Notes: generated by a model from the sequence alone, not told the origin. DNA of 64,000 nt from Candidatus Omnitrophota bacterium (GCA_041650805.1 JBAZKM010000002.1:170066-234065); one strand, 5' to 3'; shown: positions 49,011-58,418, counted from the first letter of the stretch. Translations and numbers: made by a program.

Positions 49011-51338
49011 TTACCCGCACTTGGAATAGCCGCAGGACTTGCAGACCATACACCCTTCAATATGCCATAAGGCGCTGCCGCAATCCGGACATACGCCTAC
49101 TATATTACCTGTCTTTAAAGCGGTATCTTTGGCGCCTGCCGCGCGCGTTTCACCCTGCTCTATGGCCGCAGAGGGGGCCGCGGGACCGCCTGACTGCTCA
49201 TAAGAGAAGGCCTTGGTCTCCTGGACAGGGCCCGCCTTTATACCCTGGATCCTCCGCTCCACAGCGCGCGCTATTGCATCGCTGCAGGAAAAGATCCTTC
49301 CGCCCTTCTCCCAGCTGGGGGACGGGCACCGGATGCCCCTGAGCTGCTCTATTATGGAATTTATCTCTATTCCGCTCCTGAGGGCCAGCGAAACGAGGCG
49401 CCCTATAGCCTCAAGCTGGCTCATGGCGCAGCCGCCCGCCTTACCCATAGACATGAATACTTCAAACGGAAGCCGCTGCTCATCTTCGTTTATGGTAATG
49501 TACAGGTTACCGCACCCGGTCGCGATCTTTGAGGTCGTTCCCGTGGTCACGGGAGGCCTCGGCCTGGGTATTATCTTCGCGGGGGCGGCCTTCTTATCTG
49601 TCCCGTGCGGGGCCGAGGGCTTGCTCAGAACCTGCTCGTCCCTTGACCTGTCACGGTAGATGGTCACACCCTTACAGCCGGTCTCGTAAGCGAGCATATA
49701 GACTTCCTTCACATCCTCGATCGATGCATCATGGGGAAAATTGACCGTCTTCGAAACGGCGTTGTTGGTGTATTTCTGGAATGCGGCCTGCATGCGGATA
49801 TGCCATACGGGCGTTATGTCATGTGCCGTGACGAATACATCCTTCACATCCTGGGGTATCTCATCGAATTCCCTGATGCTCCCTTTCTGCGCTATCAGCT
49901 GCATCAATTCCGGAGAGTAGAAGCCCCGCTTTTCGGCGACCTCCCTGAAATAAGGGTGGACCTCCACAAGCTTCACGTTGTCCATGATGTTCCTGATATA
50001 CGATATGGCAAATACGGGTTCTATGCCGCTTGACGAATTGGATATTATGGATAACGTGCCTGCAGGCGCTATGGTGGTAAGCGTCGCGTTCCTGAGCGGA
50101 CGCGCACCCGGGAGGTCGTATACACTGCCTTTAAAATTGGGGAATGCGCCCCGCTCCGCCGCAAGGTCCTCCGACGCGCGTGTCGCTTCATCGAGGATGA
50201 ACTTCATCACCTTCTCGGCAAGATGTATGGCCTCTTCGGAATCGTACCGCATGCCGAGCATCAGCAGCATGTCGGCAAAACCCATGACGCCGAGCCCTAT
50301 CTTACGGTTCGATTTGGTAGTATCCTCTATCCTCTTGAGCGGATAGGCGTTCATATCTATGACGTTGTCAAGGAAGTGCACGGCCTTTCTCGCCGTCTCG
50401 CCGAGCAGGTTCCAGCTTACCTCGCCGTCGCATACCATCCTGGATAAGTTTATCGAACCGAGGTTACAGCTCTCGTACGGCAGGAGCGGCTGTTCGCCGC
50501 ACGGATTCGTCGATTCGATCTCTCCGGCCTTCGGTGTGGGGTTGTATCTGTTTATCCTGTCCAAAAATATGATGCCCGGTTCTCCGTTCTTCCACGCCAT
50601 CTTTACCATCAGGCTGAATACATCCCTGGCGTTCAGTTTAGAGATCGGTTTTTTCGTATGCGGGTCGATAAGGTCGTACTCCTCGCCGCGTATCGCCTTC
50701 TTTATAAAATCTTCCGTGACGGCTATCGATATATTGAAGTTGGTGATCTCTTTGTCGTTCTCTTTGCAGGATATGAATTCGAGGATATCCGGATGGTCGA
50801 CCCGGAGTATCCCCATATTCGCGCCGCGGCGCGTCCCTCCCTGCTTCACCGCCTGTGTGGCCGCGTTGAAGACCTTCATAAAAGAGACCGGGCCGCTCGA
50901 TACGCCGCCCGTGGAACGGACCGGAGAATTTTTTGCGCGCAGACGCGAGAAGCTGAAACCGGTACCTCCGCCGGATTTATGTATCATCGCGGTATCTTTG
51001 ATGGCCCCGAATATGGACTCCATCGAATCTTCTATCGATAGCACGAAACAGGCCGACAGCTGCTGCAGGTCCCTGCCGGCATTCATCAATGTGGGCGAGT
51101 TCGGCAGGAACTCCAGCTTCGTCATCATCTCGAAAAACTCTTCTTCGCTCTTTGCCGCCGTCTCCTTATCATTACAGTAGTATAAGTCCGCCGTCGCTAT
51201 GTTCTTTGCTACGCGACGGAACATGTCTTCAGGCGTTTCGAGCGGTTTACCCGAATCGTCCCGTTTCAGGTAGCGTTTCTCCAGCACCTTCTTCGCGTTT
51301 TCGGAAAGCGCGGAGTTCACATCTATCGGTTTTCCCAT
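49011..51338 (-). CDS. nrdJ: Vitamin B12-dependent ribonucleotide reductase (class II)
   Basis: 775 residues. Motifs: LEFLPNSPTLMNAG, the first redox Cys in LSACFVLSIEDSM, the active-site loop NPCGEQPLLPYESCNLGSINL, and TIAPAGTLSIISNSSSGIEPVFA. A C-terminal TSCPD-type domain and zinc ribbon (CPDCGSALWHIEGCMVCKSCG) end the protein. It reduces ribonucleotides using adenosylcobalamin and works with or without oxygen. Strong promoter at 51371-51398; no cobalamin riboswitch is present in the short leader. Confidence 0.96.
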   Translation of the reverse strand: MGKPIDVNSALSENAKKVLEKRYLKRDDSGKPLETPEDMFRRVAKNIATADLYYCNDKETAAKSEEEFFEMMTKLEFLPNSPTLMNAGRDLQQLSACFVLSIEDSMESIFGAIKDTAMIHKSGGGTGFSFSRLRAKNSPVRSTGGVSSGPVSFMKVFNAATQAVKQGGTRRGANMGILRVDHPDILEFISCKENDKEITNFNISIAVTEDFIKKAIRGEEYDLIDPHTKKPISKLNARDVFSLMVKMAWKNGEPGIIFLDRINRYNPTPKAGEIESTNPCGEQPLLPYESCNLGSINLSRMVCDGEVSWNLLGETARKAVHFLDNVIDMNAYPLKRIEDTTKSNRKIGLGVMGFADMLLMLGMRYDSEEAIHLAEKVMKFILDEATRASEDLAAERGAFPNFKGSVYDLPGARPLRNATLTTIAPAGTLSIISNSSSGIEPVFAISYIRNIMDNVKLVEVHPYFREVAEKRGFYSPELMQLIAQKGSIREFDEIPQDVKDVFVTAHDITPVWHIRMQAAFQKYTNNAVSKTVNFPHDASIEDVKEVYMLAYETGCKGVTIYRDRSRDEQVLSKPSAPHGTDKKAAPAKIIPRPRPPVTTGTTSKIATGCGNLYITINEDEQRLPFEVFMSMGKAGGCAMSQLEAIGRLVSLALRSGIEINSIIEQLRGIRCPSPSWEKGGRIFSCSDAIARAVERRIQGIKAGPVQETKAFSYEQSGGPAAPSAAIEQGETRAAGAKDTALKTGNIVGVCPDCGSALWHIEGCMVCKSCGYSKCG

Positions 51339-51370
51339 ATCACTCCTCCCGGTATTTTTCGACGTAAAAG

Positions 51371-51398
51371 ATTATATCACATCCGGACAAAAAGTCAA
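51371..51398 (-). promoter_or_regulatory. Promoter of nrdJ
   Basis: TTGACT (51398-51393), 16-bp spacer, TATAAT (51376-51371), about 27 nt before the ATG, which is preceded by GGGAGGAG. Confidence 0.78.
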
Positions 51399-51518
51399 GG
51401 ACAAATACCATATATTGTGGGTATGTGGTGCTGACTATACAATTAGTAGTGGTATTCGAGGGCACTTAGAGAGAACCTTATGGCGTATTATCTATGAATC
51501 CGGACCGTTCAGTATCGA

Positions 51519-51567
51519 CAAAAAACCCCCGGCGCATATGCTTTCTCGGACACCAGGGGGTTTTTAT
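51519..51567. terminator. Terminator hairpin after the small membrane-protein gene
   Basis: AAAAACCCCC and GGGGGTTTTT pair around a loop of about 25 nt, so it can act on either strand. The rest of the gap 51400-51518 contains nothing I recognise. Confidence 0.75.
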
Positions 51568-51596
51568 TCATCGTCTATATAAAAAGAGTTGCCTTC

Positions 51597-51800
51597 TTAC
51601 TTCTTCTCTTCTTTTTTGGAAGCGGCCTCGTCCCTTATCTCACTGATACCTGCGATAACCGCTATTATGCCGCCGAATATCAGCATGGCCGGTATGGAAC
51701 CTTTCAAGACAAGGAGAAAATCGCTCCACCATCCGATAAGTCCGGCAAATCCAAGAAGCGCAACGATGGCACCTATGATAACGCTCAGATATTTTCCCAT
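51597..51800 (-). CDS. Small two-helix membrane protein
   Basis: 67 residues from the ATG 7 nt after GGAGG. Two hydrophobic helices (YLSVIIGAIVALLGFAGLIGWW and IPAMLIFGGIIAVIAGISEI) are joined by SDFLLVLKGS, followed by a charged tail ending KKEEKK. Not assigned to a named family. A longer reading from 51842 would add a Cys-containing stretch without a good ribosome site. Flanked by the terminator downstream and the glycosyltransferase gene upstream. Confidence 0.7.
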   Translation of the reverse strand: MGKYLSVIIGAIVALLGFAGLIGWWSDFLLVLKGSIPAMLIFGGIIAVIAGISEIRDEAASKKEEKK

Positions 51801-51867
51801 CATCTCACCTCCCATCCTTAAGCAAAAAGGATAATAACACAAACGGATTTCCTAAGCAAGTAAAAAA

Positions 51868-53406
51868 TCATTGATCTGCGCTTCCGGCGGCGCCGGTCCT
51901 GCGTTTCCTGAATTTTTCGGTCACCTGAAAGTGGATATACCGTCCGAGCATGAGGCGCGTCTGTGCGTCTATCGCGGGTATGGAACCGATCGTCGCCGCG
52001 ATAAGCGGCGCCAGGAGCCATTGCGCGACCATGATGAGGTACGTGGCGCGCCTCACACCCTTGGGCCGCGGAGGCAGGAGACGTATGCTGAGGACCATAC
52101 ATATAAAAAGCGTGACCGCGGTGACCCTGAAGAGCGCCGCCGTTACGCTCGGGAGGTTGTATCCGATGGCCGTCTGCCTGAAGAGCACACCGCCGAGCAG
52201 GAGCGGCAGAGGCGTTATGAAAGTTATTATGACGGCCCACACCGCCCAGGTGTAGTGGCTCTCCAGGAGGTGGAATGCCCGCCTGATCTTCCTCCGGAGA
52301 GGTATCCTGTTCGGCTTCATGAAGGCCGTCATCACGTAAGGGAAATTCTCGACGCCCCATGCCCACCGCCTCTTCTGTTTATACTGCTTTATTATGGTCG
52401 GTATGATGCCCTTTGCGGTGGCGACGTCGAGAGAGACGGTCACGTACATGGGTATGACGGAATAGTCCCCGTCGAAATGGAGGAAACACTTCCAGTATAT
52501 GGCGGAATCGTCGGATATCATATCTACGGGCCAGTAACCGACCTTGACGAGCGTCTTGAAGCTCATACTGTGGCTGGAGAAGGTGACGAACTTCTCCAGC
52601 CGCATCGTCTCGATCATCTGCATGAAGCTCGAACCGAGCTCTAAAAGACGCGCTATCGAACGGGCGTGCCAGATGTTATTATTGTAGACGGGTATCGGCT
52701 GGTAGCTGGCGTGGGTGCGTTTCGGATTCGTGAGATAGTGATAAGCGAGACAGCCGAAGTACTCGCGTTCGGCGCACGTGTCCGCGTCGAAGCAGGACAT
52801 GATGACGCTTTCGTAATCCACCTTCCGGGGATCGAGGAACTCTTTAAGCGCCCGCGCCCCCCATGACGCATTGGCGCCCTTCGCCTTGACCTCGCCTGCC
52901 AGATTGTCGGGGTGCCTCACAAGGAGGAACGCGAAGAACTCTTTTTCGAACTTCGCCTTGAGCGCCTGCGCGTCTTTCCATACGGTCTCGCCGGCCCTCT
53001 CCTCCACGCTGAAGATGACGATCATCTTCTTCTTTGGATAATTGGCCTCTATGAGGGAACGGACCGAAGGCGTCAATATCTCCGGCCCTTCCTTATATAT
53101 AGGGAACAGGATGGCCTGATATATATCCTCATATCTCATGCCGTTGACCGTGCCCAGGGAAGCGCACCGTTCGATCCAGTCGATCTTCTTCTCTTTACCC
53201 AGCCGCCTGTAAGCGAAGAGGAGAAGCGTGGTAAGGTACCCCACCCTTATGGCCCAGTACAGGTCGAATATTATTATGAAGATGGCGACCCAGACCGGCC
53301 TTATGATGGCCAGGACGAAGAGCGAGATGAGCGTCGTCCATGTCATAAGGCCTGGTATTATCTCGAAAAGGCGTCTGTAAGATCTATCTCTTTTCATCGG
53401 GCTCAT
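51868..53406 (-). CDS. Membrane processive-type family 2 glycosyltransferase
   Basis: About 512 residues. Two N-terminal helices, a cytosolic GT-2 domain (ILFPIYKEGPEIL, MSCFDADTCAEREY with DxD, SDDSAIYWKCF, QYKQKRRWAWG matching the Q/RxxRW motif) and four C-terminal helices. This is the plan of cellulose/mannan/hyaluronan synthase-like enzymes that extrude polysaccharide while making it. The product is unknown. Starts within the last codons of the PEGA gene; the first or second Met (53406 or 53397) could be used. Confidence 0.85.
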   Translation of the reverse strand: MSPMKRDRSYRRLFEIIPGLMTWTTLISLFVLAIIRPVWVAIFIIIFDLYWAIRVGYLTTLLLFAYRRLGKEKKIDWIERCASLGTVNGMRYEDIYQAILFPIYKEGPEILTPSVRSLIEANYPKKKMIVIFSVEERAGETVWKDAQALKAKFEKEFFAFLLVRHPDNLAGEVKAKGANASWGARALKEFLDPRKVDYESVIMSCFDADTCAEREYFGCLAYHYLTNPKRTHASYQPIPVYNNNIWHARSIARLLELGSSFMQMIETMRLEKFVTFSSHSMSFKTLVKVGYWPVDMISDDSAIYWKCFLHFDGDYSVIPMYVTVSLDVATAKGIIPTIIKQYKQKRRWAWGVENFPYVMTAFMKPNRIPLRRKIRRAFHLLESHYTWAVWAVIITFITPLPLLLGGVLFRQTAIGYNLPSVTAALFRVTAVTLFICMVLSIRLLPPRPKGVRRATYLIMVAQWLLAPLIAATIGSIPAIDAQTRLMLGRYIHFQVTEKFRKRRTGAAGSADQ

Positions 53407-54343
53407 CGAACTCTTTTTTGAACCTCTGCATAAGCTGGCTGAAGAATTTTTGCCTGAGATCCAGCCGGTGGAGAAAAGGTTTCCCCCATGCATCTTCGCT
53501 GTCCGTAAAGTAGAGAGAGTCGTTATTATCATCATAAAAAAGGCCGCGGGGTGATTTATAAAATTTGTACAGCATCACCGCGTTCTCCGCCTCGTTCCCG
53601 CTCAGTTCGACCACGTTGATGTCCTTCTCGGTAACGAAGACGACGTGGTTCGACTCCGAATACCAGAATACGCTTATTATGGAAGAAGACGTCTCTACGA
53701 GCTTCTCTACGGTGGCCGATTCCTCGCCGGTCGATACGCCGTCTTTATATCCAAGGCGCACGATCCATATGACATGATCGGTAAAATAAAAGAATTTTTG
53801 TCCGTCCGGGGAGAACCTCTTCCCCCGTATCCGGGAAGGCCATTCCGTATAGAGCGAAATTTTTTTATCGCCTGAGCCGTCTATATTTGCCTTCACCAGG
53901 CCGGCATCGGTCATATAATATATCGCGCTCTTATTGTCCGATATTATGAAGTCCCTGACCCCGTGCCCTCCTATCTTCTTCATATCCTGTTTGAGCGGGA
54001 ACAGGACTATGTCATCGGCCTTGGTGACCATATTGGGGCTGACGGTCACATCCTTCTGCCACGGATAGAAACCGTCCCTACGGACCTCTATACGGTAAGT
54101 CCCGGGCTTCAACTTCTCTATCCTTGCCGGAGTGACGTCCCGGATCTCCTCCCCGTTGAGATATATCGCCGCCCCCGAAGGCTGGCTCTTTATGTAGATG
54201 ATGCCCGTCTTATATATCTTAAAGGCGTGGAAATCTATGGAATACCCGAGGGAATACGACAGGACGATAGGGGCGAGCGCGAAAAATAACGATACGGAAA
54301 AATAGAAGGCCACGGCCCTCTTTATCCTGTCGCTTATGTGCAT
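53384..54343 (-). CDS. PEGA-domain membrane-anchored propeller protein
   Basis: 319 residues from the ATG 6 nt after GGAGAG. N-terminal anchor (FYFSVSLFFALAPIVLSYSLGY), then a PEGA domain (GIIYIKSQPSGAAIYLNGEEIRDVTPARIEKLKPGTYRIEVRRDGFYPWQKDVTV) and a TolB/WD40-like strand-rich region (SADGQ-like SPDGQKFFYFTDH, IWIVRL, HVVFVTEKD). PEGA domains are found on S-layer and surface proteins. Between the MFS transporter and glycosyltransferase genes, suggesting a role in export or surface assembly of a glycan. Confidence 0.8.
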   Translation of the reverse strand: MHISDRIKRAVAFYFSVSLFFALAPIVLSYSLGYSIDFHAFKIYKTGIIYIKSQPSGAAIYLNGEEIRDVTPARIEKLKPGTYRIEVRRDGFYPWQKDVTVSPNMVTKADDIVLFPLKQDMKKIGGHGVRDFIISDNKSAIYYMTDAGLVKANIDGSGDKKISLYTEWPSRIRGKRFSPDGQKFFYFTDHVIWIVRLGYKDGVSTGEESATVEKLVETSSSIISVFWYSESNHVVFVTEKDINVVELSGNEAENAVMLYKFYKSPRGLFYDDNNDSLYFTDSEDAWGKPFLHRLDLRQKFFSQLMQRFKKEFDEPDEKR

Positions 54344-54344
54344 A

Positions 54345-55631
54345 TCACTCTCCGCCCATGATCGGCCTAAGGCCGGTGACGCTGTAGATGAGCTTAAGGT
54401 TCGACACATCCTTCACGTGGCGCACCTCCTTCACGAATGAGCATAGCGCAGTGCCGGCCAATCTCAGGATACCCGATATGAGGAAAAGGGTCAAGAGCTT
54501 ATATCCGAATAGAGGCGGCAACGTATTCGCGAGATATCCGCCGATGGCGGCGCCGAAAAAGATAGCTATGCCGTTCACGACGCTGAAATAAGCTATGCAG
54601 CGGGTGCGCTTTTCAGGCGTCACGGCGTCATATATGAAGTTCGACACGCTGAGGTTGAAACCGGACCAGAAGAACCCGGAAAATATCTGGATGAGTATGA
54701 GATAGACTATGTTGCTGGAGAAGAGCCAGAGCACCGGTATCACCGGGAAGAAGATGGATGTGACCCTCAGCACCCTTCTGTTCCCGACATGGTCGGCATG
54801 CCGGCCCCACGCGTTCATCAGGGAGATTATGGTCAGCGTCGACGCCATGCTGACGATCGCGTACTTTAAATAATTGAACCCGAGGTCACGCAGCATATAG
54901 ACGGCGAAGAAAGGAGATGCCAGGAATACCGCAAAATTTGTAGCGGCCGCGAAGACGACGAACCGCCCGAAGTTCGCCTTTGGTATGCGTTTCAAAAAAT
55001 CTATCAGCGTGAAACGGTGTTCATCTTTTATTATGAGGGGCGGCTCGTACATCCTCGTAAGAAAATACCACGAGCAGATCCTCGAGAGAAAGGCGACGGC
55101 GAATATGATGGTGAACCCCGCATAACCGGACCCCTTAAACAGATACAGCACGAACCCTGCCCCGAATATGCTGGATACGTTTATGATACCGAAGAGGCGG
55201 TTACGCCAGCCGAAGACCTTGCCGCGCTCTTCGGCCGGCACGTGGTCCGCCATGATGCTCGACCACGGCGGGAACGAGACGGCCCCTATCGAAACGAGGG
55301 CCGTATAAAATAGAACAAGATACGGGACGCGGTGCAGCTGGAACACGTACGGTATGGCGATGATGGGAAGCCACATGAGCGCATGAACGAGCACCGCCGT
55401 TGTCATGACGGCCTTCCGCGAACCGAACCTTTCGGAAAGATGCGGAGAATAGCTTTGGAGGAGGGAACCGACCAGGCCGGGTATGGAAGCGAGTATACCT
55501 ATAAGGCCTACGCTCGAGCCCATGGCTATGGCGTAAGGCGTTATAAAATAGTCGCCGATGCCCTGGTTGACGCTTGCGAATATCCCGTCTTTCAGCGAAT
55601 AGTTTAAACTCTTCTTTATCTTCTGCTCCAT
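54345..55631 (-). CDS. Major facilitator superfamily transporter
   Basis: 428 residues with about 12 hydrophobic helices. MFS-type cues are GSSVGLIGILASIPGLVGSLLQ, the loop SERFGSRKAVM after helix 2, and HADHVGNRRVL after helix 8. Substrate unknown. The next gene downstream (PEGA) starts one base after its stop, so they are cotranscribed. Its start codon falls at the edge of a heptanucleotide array. Confidence 0.85.
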   Translation of the reverse strand: MEQKIKKSLNYSLKDGIFASVNQGIGDYFITPYAIAMGSSVGLIGILASIPGLVGSLLQSYSPHLSERFGSRKAVMTTAVLVHALMWLPIIAIPYVFQLHRVPYLVLFYTALVSIGAVSFPPWSSIMADHVPAEERGKVFGWRNRLFGIINVSSIFGAGFVLYLFKGSGYAGFTIIFAVAFLSRICSWYFLTRMYEPPLIIKDEHRFTLIDFLKRIPKANFGRFVVFAAATNFAVFLASPFFAVYMLRDLGFNYLKYAIVSMASTLTIISLMNAWGRHADHVGNRRVLRVTSIFFPVIPVLWLFSSNIVYLILIQIFSGFFWSGFNLSVSNFIYDAVTPEKRTRCIAYFSVVNGIAIFFGAAIGGYLANTLPPLFGYKLLTLFLISGILRLAGTALCSFVKEVRHVKDVSNLKLIYSVTGLRPIMGGE

Positions 55632-55678
55632 ACCCTATACCCTATACCCTGACAGTCTATCTCTTCCCTATACCCCGC
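55629..55678. repeat. Heptanucleotide array between the MFS gene and rlmN, GGGTATA family
   Basis: CATACCC, TATACCC, TATACCC then a spacer GACAGTCTATCTCTT and CCCTATACCCC. It covers the whole 49-bp gap, from the MFS start codon almost to the rlmN stop. Confidence 0.83.
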
Positions 55679-55680
55679 CA

Positions 55681-56715
55681 CTACATCCTCGCTATCCTGA
55701 GCTGCCCACATCCCGCATCGATATCCTCACCCTTGGACTTACGATGCGTTACTTGCACGGATCCCGCCTTCAGGGTTTCGATGAAGAGCTTTATCTCGCG
55801 CGCGGAGGGCGGCTCGAACCCCTTCGCCTTTATCTGGTTATAGGCTATGGTATTTACCTTGCAATTGAGCCCTTTGAGCAGAGAGACGAGCTTCAGGGCA
55901 TCGTCTTCGGAGGAGTTTATACCTTTCAGCAGTACATATTCGAAGGTCACGATACGGCCCGTGACGGCGGTATATTCCCTGCAGGTATCTATCAGTTCCG
56001 CCAACGGGTACTTAGTATTTATAGGCACCAGCCCGGACCTCACACGGTCATCCGCCGAATGGAGGGAGACCGAGAGTTCTACCTGGATACCCTCTTCCTC
56101 CAATTTCTTTATCTTTGGGATCATACCGCATGTCGATATGGTGATCTTCCTGGCCCCTATGCCGAACGCGTCTTTGTCATTAAGGACCCTAACCGCTTTC
56201 ATCAGGTTGGCGTAATTGTCGAGCGGCTCTCCGATCCCCATGAAGACAAGGTTGGTAAGCCCAGGGAGCGGGTTCTTCTCTTTTACGGACAGGACTTCGT
56301 CGATGATCTCCGAGGCGCGCAGGTTCCTGACGAACCCGAACGGCGCGCTGGCACAGAAACTGCATCGGAATTTGCAGCCGACCTGGGACGAGAGGCATAT
56401 CGTCCCCCGGCGGCCTTCGGGTATGAAGACCGTCTCTATGGTATTCCCGTCTTCCAGTTTGAAGAGATATTTGACGGTGCCGTCCGCGGAAGAACGCCTG
56501 GAATCGAGCAGGACGAGCCGTGTTATATGGAATGCCTCTTTCAGCTTCCGGCGCAGGTCCTCGGGCAGGTCGCTCATCTTGTCGAACGAGCCCGCGCCGC
56601 GCTTATAGAGCCAGCTCCATACCTGCGCGGCCCTGTACCGCCGGGCGCCGAGCTTCTCGAGGGCATCCTCAAGCTCTTTCTTCGAGAGGTCTTTTATATC
56701 GATCTTTTTCATCAT
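55681..56715 (-). CDS. rlmN: Dual-specificity 23S rRNA / tRNA adenine-C2 methyltransferase RlmN
   Basis: 344 residues. Radical SAM CKFRCSFCAS, then TNLVFMGIGEPLDNYANL, ISTCGMIPKI, and the C-terminal catalytic cysteine in DAGCGQL. It methylates A2503 of 23S rRNA and A37 of some tRNAs. The closely related Cfr (A2503-C8) is less likely given ordinary genomic context. Confidence 0.95.
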   Translation of the reverse strand: MMKKIDIKDLSKKELEDALEKLGARRYRAAQVWSWLYKRGAGSFDKMSDLPEDLRRKLKEAFHITRLVLLDSRRSSADGTVKYLFKLEDGNTIETVFIPEGRRGTICLSSQVGCKFRCSFCASAPFGFVRNLRASEIIDEVLSVKEKNPLPGLTNLVFMGIGEPLDNYANLMKAVRVLNDKDAFGIGARKITISTCGMIPKIKKLEEEGIQVELSVSLHSADDRVRSGLVPINTKYPLAELIDTCREYTAVTGRIVTFEYVLLKGINSSEDDALKLVSLLKGLNCKVNTIAYNQIKAKGFEPPSAREIKLFIETLKAGSVQVTHRKSKGEDIDAGCGQLRIARM

Positions 56716-56766
56716 CAGCTATCAGCTATCAGCTATCAGCAAAAACTTAAAAGCTGAAAGCTATCA
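56716..56766. repeat. Heptanucleotide array upstream of rlmN, AGCTATC family
   Basis: AGCTATC three times followed by AGC, then a looser inverted part (AAGCTGAAAGCTATCAATC). It fills the 48-bp gap between the small transporter subunit and rlmN and can form a hairpin. Confidence 0.85.
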
Positions 56767-56868
56767 ATCGATCTTCTTCTTCGTGAAGACCTTGTAAAAG
56801 CAGAACGCGGTCAGGGCGAGTATGAAGATCCATGATGCTGCAAAAAATATCCAGCCGGAGATCTTCAT
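56764..56868 (-). CDS. MetS-like small subunit of NSS-family symporter
   Basis: 34 residues: MKISGW, one transmembrane helix (IFFAASWIFILALTAFCFYKV) and a KKK tail. The ATG overlaps the symporter stop (ATGA) and follows GGGAGGGCGAGG. Tiny one-helix partners encoded right after NSS transporters are known as MetS. A longer frame upstream of this ATG only shadows the symporter gene. Assignment rests on position and topology. Confidence 0.7.
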   Translation of the reverse strand: MKISGWIFFAASWIFILALTAFCFYKVFTKKKID

Positions 56869-58418
56869 GACCTCGCCCTCCCCTTCTTCCGCCAGGCGAT
56901 CCTGACCATCACCGATAACGTGACGAATATGAATATGAGGAACCACCTAGTCGCGATTATGAACGGCCTGTCCGCCGGCGCAACGTTCTTCATAAGGACC
57001 GTTGGGATGCCTTCCTGGAATATCCAGGATCCCAGTATAAGTAATAAGAAGAGGGGCGTTATATATTTTATTATGAATCTGTATATCCCGGGTATCACCA
57101 TGTCGGCGCCGTGGTGTATCTCCTGCCATGCCTTCTCCATGCCGAAAACCCACGCAAAGAGGACCGTCTCTACGGTCGCGAAGAGCACCAGGCAGAAGGT
57201 GCCGCCCCAGAAATCGAGCTCATTGACCACTCCCCTGCCCAGGAAGAATATCGCCGGCTGGCAGAGGATGAAGGTGGCGATACCGAAGATCTTCACCGCC
57301 CTCGCCCTGGAGATGTTAAATTCGTCCTCCAGGAATGCGACGGCCGGCTGGGCAAGGGATATGGACGAAGTTATGCCGGAGAGGAAGAGGAGGAGGAACC
57401 AGAAACATCCGAAGAGGGCGCCGCCCAAAAGTCTTTGAAATATCAGAGGCATCGTCACGAACCCGAGATTGAACGCGCCGCTTTTGGCTATCGGGCCGAT
57501 ATCGAGCGGTCCGAAGAAGACGAATGCCGCCGGGATGATGATGCTTCCGCCTATTATCACCTCCGCGACCTCGTTGGTGCTCACAGCGGAAAGGCCCGAA
57601 AGCACGACGTCATCCCCTTTGGAAAGGTAGCTGGCGTACGTCAATATCACCCCTATCCCTACGCTCAGGGTGAAGAATATCTGCCCCGCGGCGGCAAGCC
57701 ACACCCTGGCGCTTTTTAATGCGCTGAAGTCCGGGTTCCATAAAAAACCGAGGCCGTTGATGATATTCCAGGCGGGTTTCGCCGGGTCGGGTGTGCCTAT
57801 GGTAAGCACCCTCACCATAAGTATGATGCCGAAGATGAAGAGTAAAGGCATGGCTATCTTACAAAGCCTTTCTATCCCGCCTTTTATGCCGTAATATATG
57901 ACGGTTATATTCGCCAGGAAGGTTATGATGAAGAAGGTGTAGGCGCTCAGTAGCCCGGAGAAGTATCCGTTATTCTCCAGTCCCTGGAAGCCCCTCAGAA
58001 AGGCCTGCATGTCGCCCTGCGCAGCCGCGCCGGCGTACTTTCCGGTGAGGCTGTAAAAGCTGTAGGCGAGCGTCCACGATTCTATATATGTGTAATATAT
58101 GAATATGACGAGCGGCCCGAAGATCCCTATGACACCGAAGTACTTTATGAAACGGTTCTTCTCCCACATCGTATGGAATATGCCGGGGGCCGTGCCGTGC
58201 TCGAAACCGCCGCCGTACCGGCCGAGCGTCCACTCTATCCACATGAGCGGGATCCCAAGCAGGAAGAGGGATATGAAATACGGTATCATGAAAGCGCCGC
58301 CTCCGTTCGAGGCGGCCTGCACCGGAAATCTCAGGAAGTTCCCTAAACCGACCGCGCTCCCGGCAACGGCCATTATTATACCGAGCCGCGTGCCCCACGC
58401 CTGCCGTTTCTTAGCCAT
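56865..58418 (-). CDS. Sodium-dependent (NSS/SNF family) transporter
   Basis: 517 residues, about 12 helices. The first helix has the family signature RLGIIMAVAGSAVGLGNFLRFP with the sodium/substrate-binding GSAVGLGN, then GGGAFMIPYF. Helix 6-like SVGIGVILTYASYLSKGDD is intact. Members import amino acids with Na+. Substrate not predictable from sequence. Operon with the 34-residue subunit. Confidence 0.93.
   Translation of the reverse strand: MAKKRQAWGTRLGIIMAVAGSAVGLGNFLRFPVQAASNGGGAFMIPYFISLFLLGIPLMWIEWTLGRYGGGFEHGTAPGIFHTMWEKNRFIKYFGVIGIFGPLVIFIYYTYIESWTLAYSFYSLTGKYAGAAAQGDMQAFLRGFQGLENNGYFSGLLSAYTFFIITFLANITVIYYGIKGGIERLCKIAMPLLFIFGIILMVRVLTIGTPDPAKPAWNIINGLGFLWNPDFSALKSARVWLAAAGQIFFTLSVGIGVILTYASYLSKGDDVVLSGLSAVSTNEVAEVIIGGSIIIPAAFVFFGPLDIGPIAKSGAFNLGFVTMPLIFQRLLGGALFGCFWFLLLFLSGITSSISLAQPAVAFLEDEFNISRARAVKIFGIATFILCQPAIFFLGRGVVNELDFWGGTFCLVLFATVETVLFAWVFGMEKAWQEIHHGADMVIPGIYRFIIKYITPLFLLLILGSWIFQEGIPTVLMKNVAPADRPFIIATRWFLIFIFVTLSVMVRIAWRKKGRARS

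Noticed and set aside
51339..51400. Cobalamin riboswitch expected before a B12-dependent enzyme
   Set aside because: The leader between promoter and nrdJ ATG is under 35 nt, too short for the aptamer.
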